Shown here: piece by piece, positions 22,601 to 34,600 of the stretch | Layout of the letters: every line of letters starts with the position of its first letter | Position numbering within the stretch: position 1 is the stretch's first letter | NCBI GenBank assembly: GCA_038380795.1 | Contig: CM076259.1 | Coordinates: 58,981,938-59,045,937, forward strand | Reading direction: 5' to 3' | Length of the DNA stretch: 64,000 bases | Source of the DNA: Pyrocephalus nanus | Taxonomy: Eukaryota > Chordata > Aves > Passeriformes > Tyrannidae | Notes under the pieces: generated by a model | What the model was told of the DNA's origin: nothing | What the model saw: the letters and a program-made list of their open reading frames with translations, nothing else | The model's database searches: none | Position numbers and translations under genes: made by a program

Positions 22601-25600
22601 AACAGCTTCCATCTGGAGACTTCAGCAGAAGGATGGCAGCATTTTGTGCTGCTGTCTGTGCAACAAATGTTTCTCTGTTGGATGGCTGCCTGGCTGGTGT
22701 AGACTTAAATTCAGCTCTGTAATCCTAACCTTATGCTTTTTAACTTGATTCTTTTGGGGGATTAGGGAGTCGAATTTATGTTCCTGTGAACAAATGATAT
22801 AACATGTTTGATTCACTCTGGCTGTTCTGTGTTCTGCAAAACTTCCTTTTGATGTTCTGTTTTGCTTCACACAATGTTAAAGGAAACTGAACACGTGTCA
22901 GGCACTATCCATAAAGTCTTGGTATTCCTTCATTGGGCTTACAAATAATGTATTATCTTTTGAAATTCTTGAACAAAATTGTTTCTCCCACCTAATCAGA
23001 AAGGTAAATGTTCTTTAACAGTCCAGATGATACAGTTAAAAAGCTTAGACAAGAGTTTGGGGGCATAAACCCTATTTGAAACCTGAAGTAAAAGTGGAAT
23101 AAATACAAGTTTAGAACAACTGTTGAGAGTCTTAGGCCATCTCTGAAAGACAGTTGTTAATATCTCTTGACTGTAAAGGATATGGAGTATGGGAAGAGAG
23201 AGTGAAATGGTTAAATAGTATTTATGCAGTTAACTATGTGAAGGTACAGTCCTAATGATGCTTGGAATATCTTCCAGTTTATCTAACTGATAGAATTCAG
23301 GATTTTAAAGCATCCTTATTTCTGTCATAAAGACTGCTAAAAATGTCTTGCAGATACTCTAAGCTAATCAGTTTTGGTCCAATGAAGCAAAGGTATTTTG
23401 CAATGCAGTTTAATCAACTTTTGGTCTTTCTGACTTTTGCTGTCTTGGTGACTGTTTCACGTAGCAATACCTTTTACCACTGTCATAGCTTTATCCCAGC
23501 CAGCAATTAAACCCTATGCAGCTGCTTGATGACTCCCCTGGTGGGGCTGGAGAGAGAATTGGAAGAGTAAAAGTGAGAAAACTCATGGATTGAGATAAAG
23601 AAAGTTTAATAGGTAAAGCAAAAGCTGCACACACAAGGAAAGCAGAATGAGGAATCCATTCACTACTTCCCATAGGCAAGCAGGTGGTCATCCATCTCCA
23701 GAAAAGCAGGGCTCCATCACACGAAATGATGACTTGGGAAGACAAATGCCGTAACTCCAAATGTCGTCCCCTTCTTTCTTCTTCCCCCAGCTTTATATGC
23801 TGTATGGTGTGGAATATCCCTTTGGTCAGTTGGGGTCAGCTGTTCCAGACTGTCCACTCCCAGCTCCTTGTGCACCCCCAGTCCAGTGACTGGTGGGGTG
23901 CAGTGAGAGGCAGGAAAGGCCATAACTCAGTGTCAGCACTGCTCAGCAGTAACAAAAACATCTGTTATCAACACTGTTTTCAGCACAAATCCAAAACCCA
24001 GCCATATACAAGCTACTGTGAAGAAAATTCACTCTATCCCAGCCACAACCAGAACACCCACAAAAGAGTTTTCTGTGATAACTGGATGATAGCTTCAGTG
24101 ATGAGAAAACTTCTGTTTCTCCTCTTGAAAATGATGTGTTAGATGTTGAACATACTTTCCCCAAGTCCCTCTACTTGCCATTTTACAAACAATAGCTCTT
24201 AGAGGTAGGATGACTTTGTTTCCTGTTAAAATAACTGTGATATTGCATTGAATGTTTGAAAAATGGAAGTCAGGATAATTGATTTTACTGCAAGAATGGG
24301 ATTTATCTTTAACTTTTGAAAGTCACATATTCTGTGTCACGTTTGGATGAAATAAACCTCAATGTTGGGAACTTTTTCTCTCTTCATTGTTTACAAAGAA
24401 AATTTAGATAATAAACTTAGCCAGGTGCCAAACTTTTAGATGGTTGAAAAGTGTCCCTGGTACTTAGAACTGTGGTTGTGCTTCTGTTTTTGTTTCAGAT
24501 GGACCCTACTAGAATTTCAAAAGAACATGCACACTGTGTCAGAACACTTTTTGGTCATCAAGAAAGTACAGATTTACATGATGCATCCTTTGAAAGTCAA
24601 GAAATGAAGTTGATGCCAGAATCATGTAGAAATATGAAACAGGCTCTCCAAAGGGCTGTGCAGAAGGTAAGTGGCACAGACTGTGTATTCCTTTCTTTCA
24701 TTGTCTGGTTGAACTTTTTCCAACATCAGAGGTAAGTTCTGTAAATCATTTTCTGGTGTTCAAACACCTGAAGTTTCATCCAAGATCATATTGTGTTTAC
24801 TCATGAATCTGGTAGTGGCTAATCAGTTCTGTATTCAAACACATTTTATCTTTTTTTTTTTTTTTTTTTTTAAGAAAGGAAGACTTGAAGTCGTACTGAG
24901 AACTGATTGCAGTTAGTTGGTTACCATTCTGACTTTTGGATGGGCTTGAATGGCAGTAATTTATTCTAATATTTGTATATGTTTGCAAACACTTTGGATG
25001 CTCATAAAAACAGAACAGTGACACCCTTTTTTTCAAAGCAGTCTTTCTGACTGTTCCTAACAAGATTCTCCTAAGTCAAGATCATCAGCAAGCAAAATAT
25101 TGTCTGAAGGACAAAGAAGATAGCATTTGCTTGCATTGGCTCGTTTCTTACTCTTTCTGCAAACCCAAATGAGGGATAACATTCCTTTTTTTTTTTTTTT
25201 TTTTGCTTTTGCCAGTTCTCTGTTCTGTACAGATCATTCTTATACTGGCAGAAGACCTACTTTGCCATAGCATGATAACTGGACAGTCTTACGAATAACA
25301 AAAGTGGCCAGCTGAAAAAGTCAGCCCTAATGAGGAAGCCTAAGCAAGTGGGATATATGTCACAATCCCCTCTTTCTGCAGTTACTGTCTTTGATCTCTT
25401 TTTGTGTTCATGATAGTGTTTTGAGTTTAAATATGGGCTGTTGAACAGATGAATGTCTGCTATGGTATTTGGTTTTCCTGGCTTATCAAGTCCATTACAA
25501 TTTTACTACTTCACATCTGCATACAATTGGCAGTTTTTGATTAAGGGAACTACTTTAGATTTGAGCTGAACTCACATACTTTAGAGTGAACTGCACTTGA

Positions 25601-28600
25601 GTTAAATTTGTAGAATTTTAATTTCACTAATGTAATGTTTGCTTTTAACAGAGAATCCTGAGTGACAGATCTTTTTGAGAACAAAACACAAAGAAACATA
25701 GGAGCCCACGTCTTGTCTGTTTTGCTAGCCATCTCCCTCAAAAGCTTAAGGGGCAGACAAAGGGTTAAGTTTGCAGAATTAGTTCTTTCCTCCTGCATTT
25801 TATAGAGACTCTTGTGCTACACCTACATCTGTACTGTGTGCTGGTACTAGACTGCTTTTTCATGTGATTCCCATGACAGAGTAAGGAGCCTGTTACTGTA
25901 AGTCAATGGGAAGCCCTGTATTCTGGTCATTTGCTGCTGGTTACTCAACAAAGGCATTGGCTTTAGTTGAGGCTGCATATCCTGCCAGTCTGGATGGAAG
26001 TTAAATACTGCAGTGTCCGTGGCCAGGATAAGTAGTGAGTAGGGATAACTTTTCTGGCTGTTGACCATTAGTTTGAGAACAATAAAATTTCCCTTGCCAG
26101 AGTAGGCTCTGAATTTCCTTTGAGTGCAACAGAATGTATTGAGCAGCTGCACCAGTATTCTAGATGCTTTGTCATCTTGTATCAATGACAGAGAAAAAAA
26201 ATAGATAGGAAAATGATTGCCTGAGGCTATGTTTGCATCTTTTCGGTCTATCAGAGAAGTGAAAGTAACAGTGTCAAGGCAGAATTATACTTTATCATGA
26301 TCTGTAAACTCTGCTTTTCAGTCACCCTTGCTGCAATGAAGAGCAGAGATGCAGCCAAAGCTTACTTGCAGTTGTGCTAGTCTTTTGTATGTGAGGATGC
26401 AGCAAATGTGACTTTAAACAGGTTTCTTGTTGTCTGTGCTTTCTTCACTTTCCTGAAAGAGAATCTAACCTGTGTGTGTTTTAAGAACCACTATCCTTAT
26501 TTAAACTGGCAGCATGTTCAGTGACTAAAATGGAACACTAAAATACCATTTATCTTTTGTGAGTTTTTAAATATATTGTCTTTTGCAAGTCAAGCTGTTC
26601 AGGAAATGAAAATAGACAACTTGCTTTTGCTCAGGTTTATGGTTTGGTTACAGCTTCTGGCTTACTGCACCGGTTCTCATCTGTTTTTTTTTTTTTTTTT
26701 TGCACACCTGTAGACCTAGTACTTAAATCTAAAGCAGGGTTTGATGTTGCAAATGAAAGTGCTCTTAGGAAAGCCAGTGTAGTAGGGCTGCAAGGTCAGG
26801 TCTAGAAATATTTTTCTCCTGAAAAAATAATAATTAAAGATTTTTCTTTTAATCAAATTCTGATGACCAATTCCTTAACATATTCCAGGATAAAAATTCT
26901 GCTTAAGGAGCAGCTTACTAAGTAGAAAGCACATTTTCAATAGTGCATGTAAATTTTCAAACAGACAAATAATATGCTTTCTTAGCCTGTCTGTTTGCTT
27001 AATTTTTTTTCCATGCAACCCTAAAAACCTTTTGGCAGTCCAGATGCACTAACCACAGTCCTTATGAAGCCTGTTATGAGCATGAAGTAGAAAGGACTAC
27101 AAACATATCTTTGGTCAATCCATAAGTAACTTTTCTTGGCAATACTCCCAGCTTCTAGCAGCTTGGGGAGTTCAGGCATAAGCTAGTCTTCCCACATGGC
27201 AACAGAGTGCTTTGCTAGACCTCCAGGGCAGCACTTACAAAGAGATCCATATACTTAGCAGACGTTTAAACTGCACATAGTTATGGACCAAGTAAAGATT
27301 TCACAAGTGATTGCTGTAAGTTGTTAAAATTTCACTGTTTCCATCCTACAATCTTACATGCTTTTTTTTTTTTTTTTTTTTTTTTTTCCCCTGCAAGCAA
27401 TAGACTACTCATTTGGGTAAAGATTGTATTGCTGGTCTCCAAACTGTAGTCTGATGAGTATTTGTTCATGTACTTTCTATTTCACTTCCTTCCTGATCAG
27501 TGTTCTTCAAATTGCTGAATTTCCGGCAAGAGAATCAGATGCTTCTTCCTGGTACTTAGCTGTACTTGAAGCTTTAAGATCACAGATGAAAAACCACATG
27601 AATATCCAAAGAACTTCTCATTGGTCTCAAAAGGCTCCTTATAGCTGCTCAAAGTAGATATTGAGATATTGTAAAAGCCAAAGGAGATGAAAAACCTTTC
27701 ACAAATATGATGTGTTCAAGTATGGCCTTGTCTCTGCATCCTCAACACTGGATATGTAGAGCAAGAGTTTTTTTTTGCTTTGAACTTGCTGAGATGCTAA
27801 GGGTAAAACCTGCAACCTGCTGTGGATTAGCAAAAGAGCAGTTCCCAACTTTCCAGACACCTAAAGCATGAGTTTTAGCTTTAAAATGTGAAAATTTTGG
27901 AGCTTTTTAATCACATCTTCAAATTTTTGGATGAAGGGAAGACATGTTTTTCATTTTTGTGACTAACTGCTTGTCTGTTTTGTAAACAGTGACTGTATGA
28001 AGGAGTTTGGAATGTGGGAAGCAGGCCAGCAGAGTTGATTTGGTTGGCAGTGGGCAAATTACACAAAGGTGTACAAGAGTAGCTTATCATAAGACTAACA
28101 GAGTGGTGTGATTATTGTGTACAGTTTTGCTAAAAATAACTGAGCAGCTTGGTATCACAGTTCTGTGGATGGCAGTCTTAGGAGAAGTCGCTGGTAATAT
28201 TTTGTCAGTAGTTCTTGTGCCATTATAGCAGTTTCTTAGTCACAGGTTCTGTTGAGCTGTGTCTGCTTCCTTAATGGGAGTCTACATAGTGATTAAGTAT
28301 GAGATGCTTAAAGACATTCAGGTGCTAAAAAATGCAGTTGATACTTTAAAGATTTGAAGAATCATAGCTCTTCATTGCTTGCAGTAAGAATGCCAGGAGA
28401 TTTTTTTTATAATCCCATTAAGAGGCTATCTTTAGACATCTGGATTTCTTCAGATACTCAGTGAAAAATGTCCTTCAGGGTCAGAGGGAAGTATGTGGTA
28501 AAATGTTTTTCTAAGGTAGTTTGTGTATCAGCACCTTGGAACTGTAGAAACATGCAGTAAAAAAATCAAGAAGTGTTGAACTACTTATTCTTCAGGAGGA

Positions 28601-31600
28601 AACTCACAACTCCCTATCTGTTTTCTGGGGACTAGTTCATTTTTTTCATCTCCCATCTGGAAGCCTGGGCAACGTAACAGAAAGGAATATCAATTTTGTG
28701 GGCTGACCAGAATCAAGTAAAGAACTTGACACTAGTCCAGAGCTTAGAGAACTGATGGAGGATTTCTGTTTTCTGGCCACAGACTTGCCACTTCTAATCC
28801 AGTGACAAGCACACAGAAGAGTCAGTGAACATAAGCCAGCCTCCAACTCTTCTCAAAGTGTTAGTGTTGAGCTCACGCTTATAATTTCCTTTTTGATGTA
28901 ATGATACCTTCATTTCCTAATTGCATTTCCTAATTCCTTCAAGAGGAGTACAAGAGAGTGTTCCTGTCAGAGAGACATGCTCCTAGGAAACAGGAAAGTA
29001 GGCTTGAGACCATCAGGACAAGGAGAGTTGTGGACCCAAGTCTACCCATGGAGCTGTTCTGCTTACCAAGTGGTGATGCTGCAAAGAAACAGAACCACCA
29101 ACAATTAGTAAGCAGCTCGGACCGCATTTCATGAGGATCAGAGCCTTTCTGCATGGAAAATGAGCTGAGTCAGGCTGCTGGATCTTTCACTGCTTAACCT
29201 AGAGCATCTTTGGAAATGTGCAGAAGCAGAACTCTATGCTCCTAGGAAAAATTTAGGTTAGGGGTGGAATAGCAGTTGACCAGTTCAGGGATTTCAAAGG
29301 CTGAGCAGCTACCAACCATGGGATTTTTTTTTTTTTTTTTTAGTACCAGTTTAGATAATAGGAGATTAAATGTACATAGATCTTCTTGGATACGCCCAGT
29401 AGGCTCCCTGGGCAAGAACATTATCACATGCCTCAGAAGGAAAGGATATGAAAGCAAACTTGACATTTGAGAAGTTTCCATTAAGAATGCAAGAAAACAA
29501 AGAAGTTTCCCCTTCAAAAGAAAGGGTTGGGGATAAGTGTGTTGCAGTAATCTCCGAGTGTGGCCTGTCTCCCAGGCTCTTCTTACCTTATGCCCTGTTC
29601 TCTTCAGAGTCTTTTGCCATCTTTCACAGTACCTGGTACTTGCAATTTCTTGTCACCTTCCTATTTTCTGCTTAAGTGTGGTTAGCGTGGTGTGCAGCTC
29701 CTAGAATTAAACCTCATTTTCATGCTCCCAGAACTGACACTGAAGTAGGAAGATCAGAGAATTAAAGTGAATGTAAACGGGGGAGGTGGATATGAGTTTT
29801 ACTTCTGAAGTTGTGATTCTTCTGCTTCTCTTCTTGTCTCTACTGCAAATAACCATCTTTGTGATTCTTATCTACAGAATCAGCATATCTCTGCTGAAGT
29901 ATTGTGCTTTGATAGTCATAATACAACTTCCATACTGCTGTGGCTTTTAATTTTGGTTTAACATTTAAATACTTACTGAAAGGGGAAAGTGAGAGTAATA
30001 AATGCATTGGCTAAGGCATTATAGACTTCACTGTGGTTGCAAAATTACATAAAAGCAGGACTTCAGGTGTTTTTAAAGCAGGATTTCACATTCTAAAACA
30101 CTGCAGTGATTGAGAGCCCAGTGGAACATTGCTGATCTGGCCAAATCTGAGAAGTATTGCATATACATGGATTGAATCAGGCAAACAGCAGTATGCATGA
30201 CATAAAGATGAAACAAGGACCACTCTTAGATTTCAAAGAGGACATGACTTGCTATCATCAGCAAAATGCTTCCTTTTACTAAATGTCTTCTGGATGGCTC
30301 CATGGTATGACGTATTCTGAATAACAAACATGTTAACCCTATTTTTTAGAAAACAGATGGAGAGTCATGGGGACAAAGGGGACAGAGTTGAGGATTGAAC
30401 TTAATATTACTAAGACACAGTCCATGCTTGTAAGAAAAACAGGCTGCTTAGGTTTTTGAAAACTGCCTTTTTTATCTTTTTCTCAAGAGGAAGACAGGTG
30501 TGGATTATTAAAACCAAAGTTTTTTTTGGTGCCTGATGTCTTCTATTTGTGATGTTCTTGGGTTTGTGTAACGTGAGTTTCATTCATGTTAAAATTTATC
30601 TGTAGTTTTGAAGAATTGCATTGAATTCTGATACCGAGTCCAGCTGGCCCAGTCCAGATGGGGAAGATGCTTAATCCTTCAGTTCCTGCATACCTTGTTA
30701 GAAGTGAGCCTTGACTGTAGAGGCTTGCAATCCTGCAACTTTCTTTTAGTGGTCAGGTGTGAGGAATGGAGGTTTTAATTTACCTCATCACAGATGAAAT
30801 TTAGAGCTTACTTTCCTTAGTTGTTAGAGTGATTACTCACTAATTTCTATGTAGAACTGTCTCTTCCAGTACTTTTGGACCCCAAGCAATTAAATCAGTT
30901 CGTTAACTCCATAGTTTGATGTGATGCCTTCTTATTAGTCATTGTTCCATTATACTTGGAAAAATAATCCAAGCGCTGTAAATAAGAAAGGTTATAAATG
31001 TCCTGTCACCACTACTTCAGTAAATAATGAAGTGATCATGCACAACATCATTCCTATCCACCTTTATCAGAAGATTGGACTGAGGAAGTAATTTGATTGT
31101 GGCAGCTAAACTGTGTGTTCATATTACGCTTTCTCAGATTGACATTATGTGTATCCTAGGCATCTGAATATAATATAGGTGGAACAATATCCCCAGATAT
31201 ATGCACAGAGTATTGTAAGTGTGCAAACTAAACAACAAAACCAACAGAAACATCAAAGCCATGGCTCTTTTTCATTTTAGGAAGTCCAGCGTGTCATGGG
31301 AAGAACATCACCAAGACCAGAAAAAGGTAGGTGCTGCTTTATGAATAAGAAATGTTTTAGTTCCACTGAACTTGTCTTTTTGGGATAATGCAATTCTTTT
31401 ATCTCTAGCTGCAATGGAGGCGTTAGGAATTGAACTGTACAAGAGAAACAAACCTGAGAAGCAGCCATTTGCCCATCTCATTATTGATGATAAGAATATT
31501 CCATCTGGTAAGTTCAGTTTTAAGTGAATACTTCCAATACTACTATAAATGCATTACACAGTGAATAGTGATATGAAAATAGTTCAGCAAACCCAGCAAC

Positions 31601-34600
31601 AGACTGGGATTTCAGAAATGGCTTTTGATAGCAAGAATAGATTGGATGCATTAAAGGATTTCAGAAGCAACAGGGGTAATGTCAAAGGGAGGATGGCTCC
31701 CCTTTGTATTAGTCATGTGCTGAATGGCTTTTCAATTTACCAGTTTTCATAATTAACCTTTGAGGGCTTGGCTTGCGCCTTTGTGCTGTCATCAGGTGAG
31801 GAAGGAAGATCTTGTGTTGAATGCTCTCCTCTGAAGTTTTTCATTTTCTTTGGCCTATAGGGCTCATCCAGAGTTTTTCACTCACACTGGACATCATCTA
31901 TAGGTACACACACACATGCACAGATGTGCTCATATATCCTTGTCTGCATATGTGTATATATCAGGGCAAAGATCAGCCAGAATAGAGATCATGCAGTTGG
32001 GAAGATGCTTCTCTTCTGTTGAGTCGAAGTCAGCAGTTTTTTTTTGTCCTGCTGTCAGCTGAAGAAATGCATTGTTTTCTGTTGTAAAATTCAAGCATGT
32101 GTTGTGTCCACCTATTCAACCCTTTGCAGAAACACTCCTTTTGAGTGCTGAAGTATAATGGCATTTGTACTGGGTGACACAGCATTCAGGGTGGATCTAG
32201 AAGCTGAGAATCTTATATGAGTCTACAGTGCACACGCATGTCCAGGTGCCCATCAGTGAAAGAATTTGCCATAAAGGAAGCACACTTTTCATTTGGAGGT
32301 GTGGAAAATCTATAATTGCAGTCCCAATGGCATTATTATAACTTGCCTGCTAGTTCCCTGCCCTCTCTGTGTATGTTGCATTCTGATAGCATAGGGCTGA
32401 GTTTATAGCACGTTTCCTTCTGCTGATGGCACATTGGAAAGATTTTATCATATTCCATTCACTTTTAGGTTGCAGGACTGGTGTAGACTTTTTCACATAA
32501 GACTACAGGGCCCTCATGACATTCTGACATGCCAAAGCTTCACAAAGGTCTGTGTGCATCCATGTAGTCCAGTGGTAGGAAGATAAAAATCATAGCATTG
32601 TCCTGTGAGCAACAGTGTGTTGACTTGGATGCAGTATGATTTTAAGCAATTGAGTAGGGGGAGGGGGAAATGTTCTTGTGGCTTTTATCTGCCCCTGTGG
32701 TAAGAGGATGGCATTCTTTTATATTGCCAAAGCTCTTATTTTCTACACAGAGGTATTCAGATGGCTTTGGGAATATCCTTGCTAGTACAATATCCAGGAA
32801 CAAGACATGAGTCTGCCTTGGAACACTCTCCAGAGGAAAAGATTCAGCCCTACAATTTTAAGATATGTTAGAATGGTTTTATTTTTTGCCTGGGGCACTG
32901 TCAGTTGAGATTTTTCTCTCTGTGTTATCAACACAACAACTGGTGTGGTAGAAGTAAACCAGATTTTTTTCTGAAGCTATCAGATAGAGGATCTTAAGAT
33001 AGGAGGGTGCATTGATCACCACTGTGTTCTTTCTCTGAAGATTTATACATTCTGCAGTGCTGAACTCTTGTTAATTAAGCTGTGCACATTGCTTTTCTGT
33101 TTTATATAACCAAACCAAGGGGGAATGCTGTGTTGAGACTTGAAATCTGAGATTTTAGCTGCCTGCATAGTAATACCTTGCTCTTGCTCTGTTTAAAGAC
33201 AAAGCAATTCTGTATAGCTTCTTGCCTAGAGGAATAGGATTCTTTCAAGAATCTCTGCCAAGATCCAGAGCTTTATAAGCAGAGAGCTTAAACAGCTTGT
33301 CAGATGGCAGTCAGAACTTCCAAAAGCTTTCTTGTTAGTTCAAATGCCTCCTGACAAGCTTCTATTTTAGTCAGATTTTGGCTTTGACCTACTTTTACCA
33401 TAAGTCTGTAATATAAGATTCAGTATCAGTAAACTTGTCGTAGCATTTTGTCTTTGGAAGGTTTCAGGTAATTTGCTAATTATAGAGACAGATGACTTAC
33501 ATCTGCAGAAGTGGAGTATGTCAGTGTCACAGTCTGTGAAATCCACCTTTTCCTGTGGGGAGTTTGCTTGCTGTTTACCTGAATATTGCTGTAAACTGTG
33601 TTTTTATCCAGGCTAGCAGCTGATAATTTTTAGTGTTGTGCAGTGCTGCATTAACCTTCAAGGGAGTGACATAGCACATCCATGGGTAATGGCAAGGGAG
33701 ACATTGCTCTTTCTTGTTCTCTTCACTTCTTTTTTTTTTTTTTTTTCAAAAGCACAGGCTGCAGGAACTCACAGAAACACATTGCCTGTGACAGCAAGTT
33801 TTCTTTCTCCTTGGAGCAGATCTACTCCTTACCAATGTTATGAGCTGGACATACTCCCTTCTGATCTGGCACATAAGGCTTCTGCCTCTTTTAAAGGAGC
33901 ATTGCCAGGATGTTAATCATGAGCACAGCTTCAGTGGTCCTTGTGGGCATTGTAGCTGTGAGGGGCTGCATCCTTACAGATGGCTGGAGCCCTGAACCTA
34001 CTGGTGGTGAGGCACTTTAGTATCTTACTGGTATGAGGCAATACCCACTTGGCTGGGTAGTGTAGAGGTTAGTGATGGGCATAAAGCACCAGAAGTTGTT
34101 CCTCTCCCATCTTGTTTTCTCTGACTGCAAATGGCAATATTTGTTTTTCCCCCTGATTTTTTTTTACCTTCCATGTCTGAAACCCTTCTAAATTGTTTTC
34201 TGCCGTCCATGAGCCTGGACAGATCTTTTCTTAGTATTTTAAGGTTCTCTACTGTCATCACTCTGACCCAGAATAAACAGAGTCAGAAAAAAAAAGTCTT
34301 CACTTTCAAACAGGATTTTAAGTAGTTTGCTACGGAACACCCTTCATGAAGGGGCACTGAACAGTGTCTGTGAGAGAACATTTTCCTTTGACCTGGTCCA
34401 CAATGATATCAAGCCTCAAATGGACTTTTGCAGCTGGGGGATAGTGTGAGGGAGAGGGGAAAATAACCCTTCCCAGATCTTGGTGTCCCCACCCATCATT
34501 TGGCGGCAGAAGCTGTAGTGGTTTGGCTTGCTGTGTGTATTTTTTAGGTTTGCTGCCTTAGGTTAGAGCTGGATGCTTGCTCGTTGGTTTTTACCAGAGC

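Larger units (their letters stand above)
16642..24498 (+). other. TNFSF11: TNFSF11 intron 1
   Basis: A 7857 bp intron with a GTAAGC donor and a TTTTTGTTTCAG acceptor. It starts in the CpG island, has a short CAA repeat at about 16791-16808, and contains an old CR1 copy (21492-21920), an antisense solo LTR (23481-24056) and a 22-bp tandem repeat (19457-19500). No alternative exon was recognised. Confidence 0.95.
24667..31280 (+). other. TNFSF11: TNFSF11 intron 2
   Basis: A 6614 bp intron with a GTAAGT donor and a TTTTCATTTTAG acceptor. It is remarkable for five long sense-strand T tracts (24851-24871, 25186-25204, 26684-26701, 27362-27387 and 29324-29341). No transposon body or alternative exon was recognised. 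Confidence 0.95.

Noticed and set aside
27362..27660. T26 tract followed by CCCCTGCAAG and a 77-codon frame, considered as a cryptic TNFSF11 exon
   Set aside because: The tract is not followed by a proper AG acceptor with a matching frame and donor, and the translation has no relation to RANKL.
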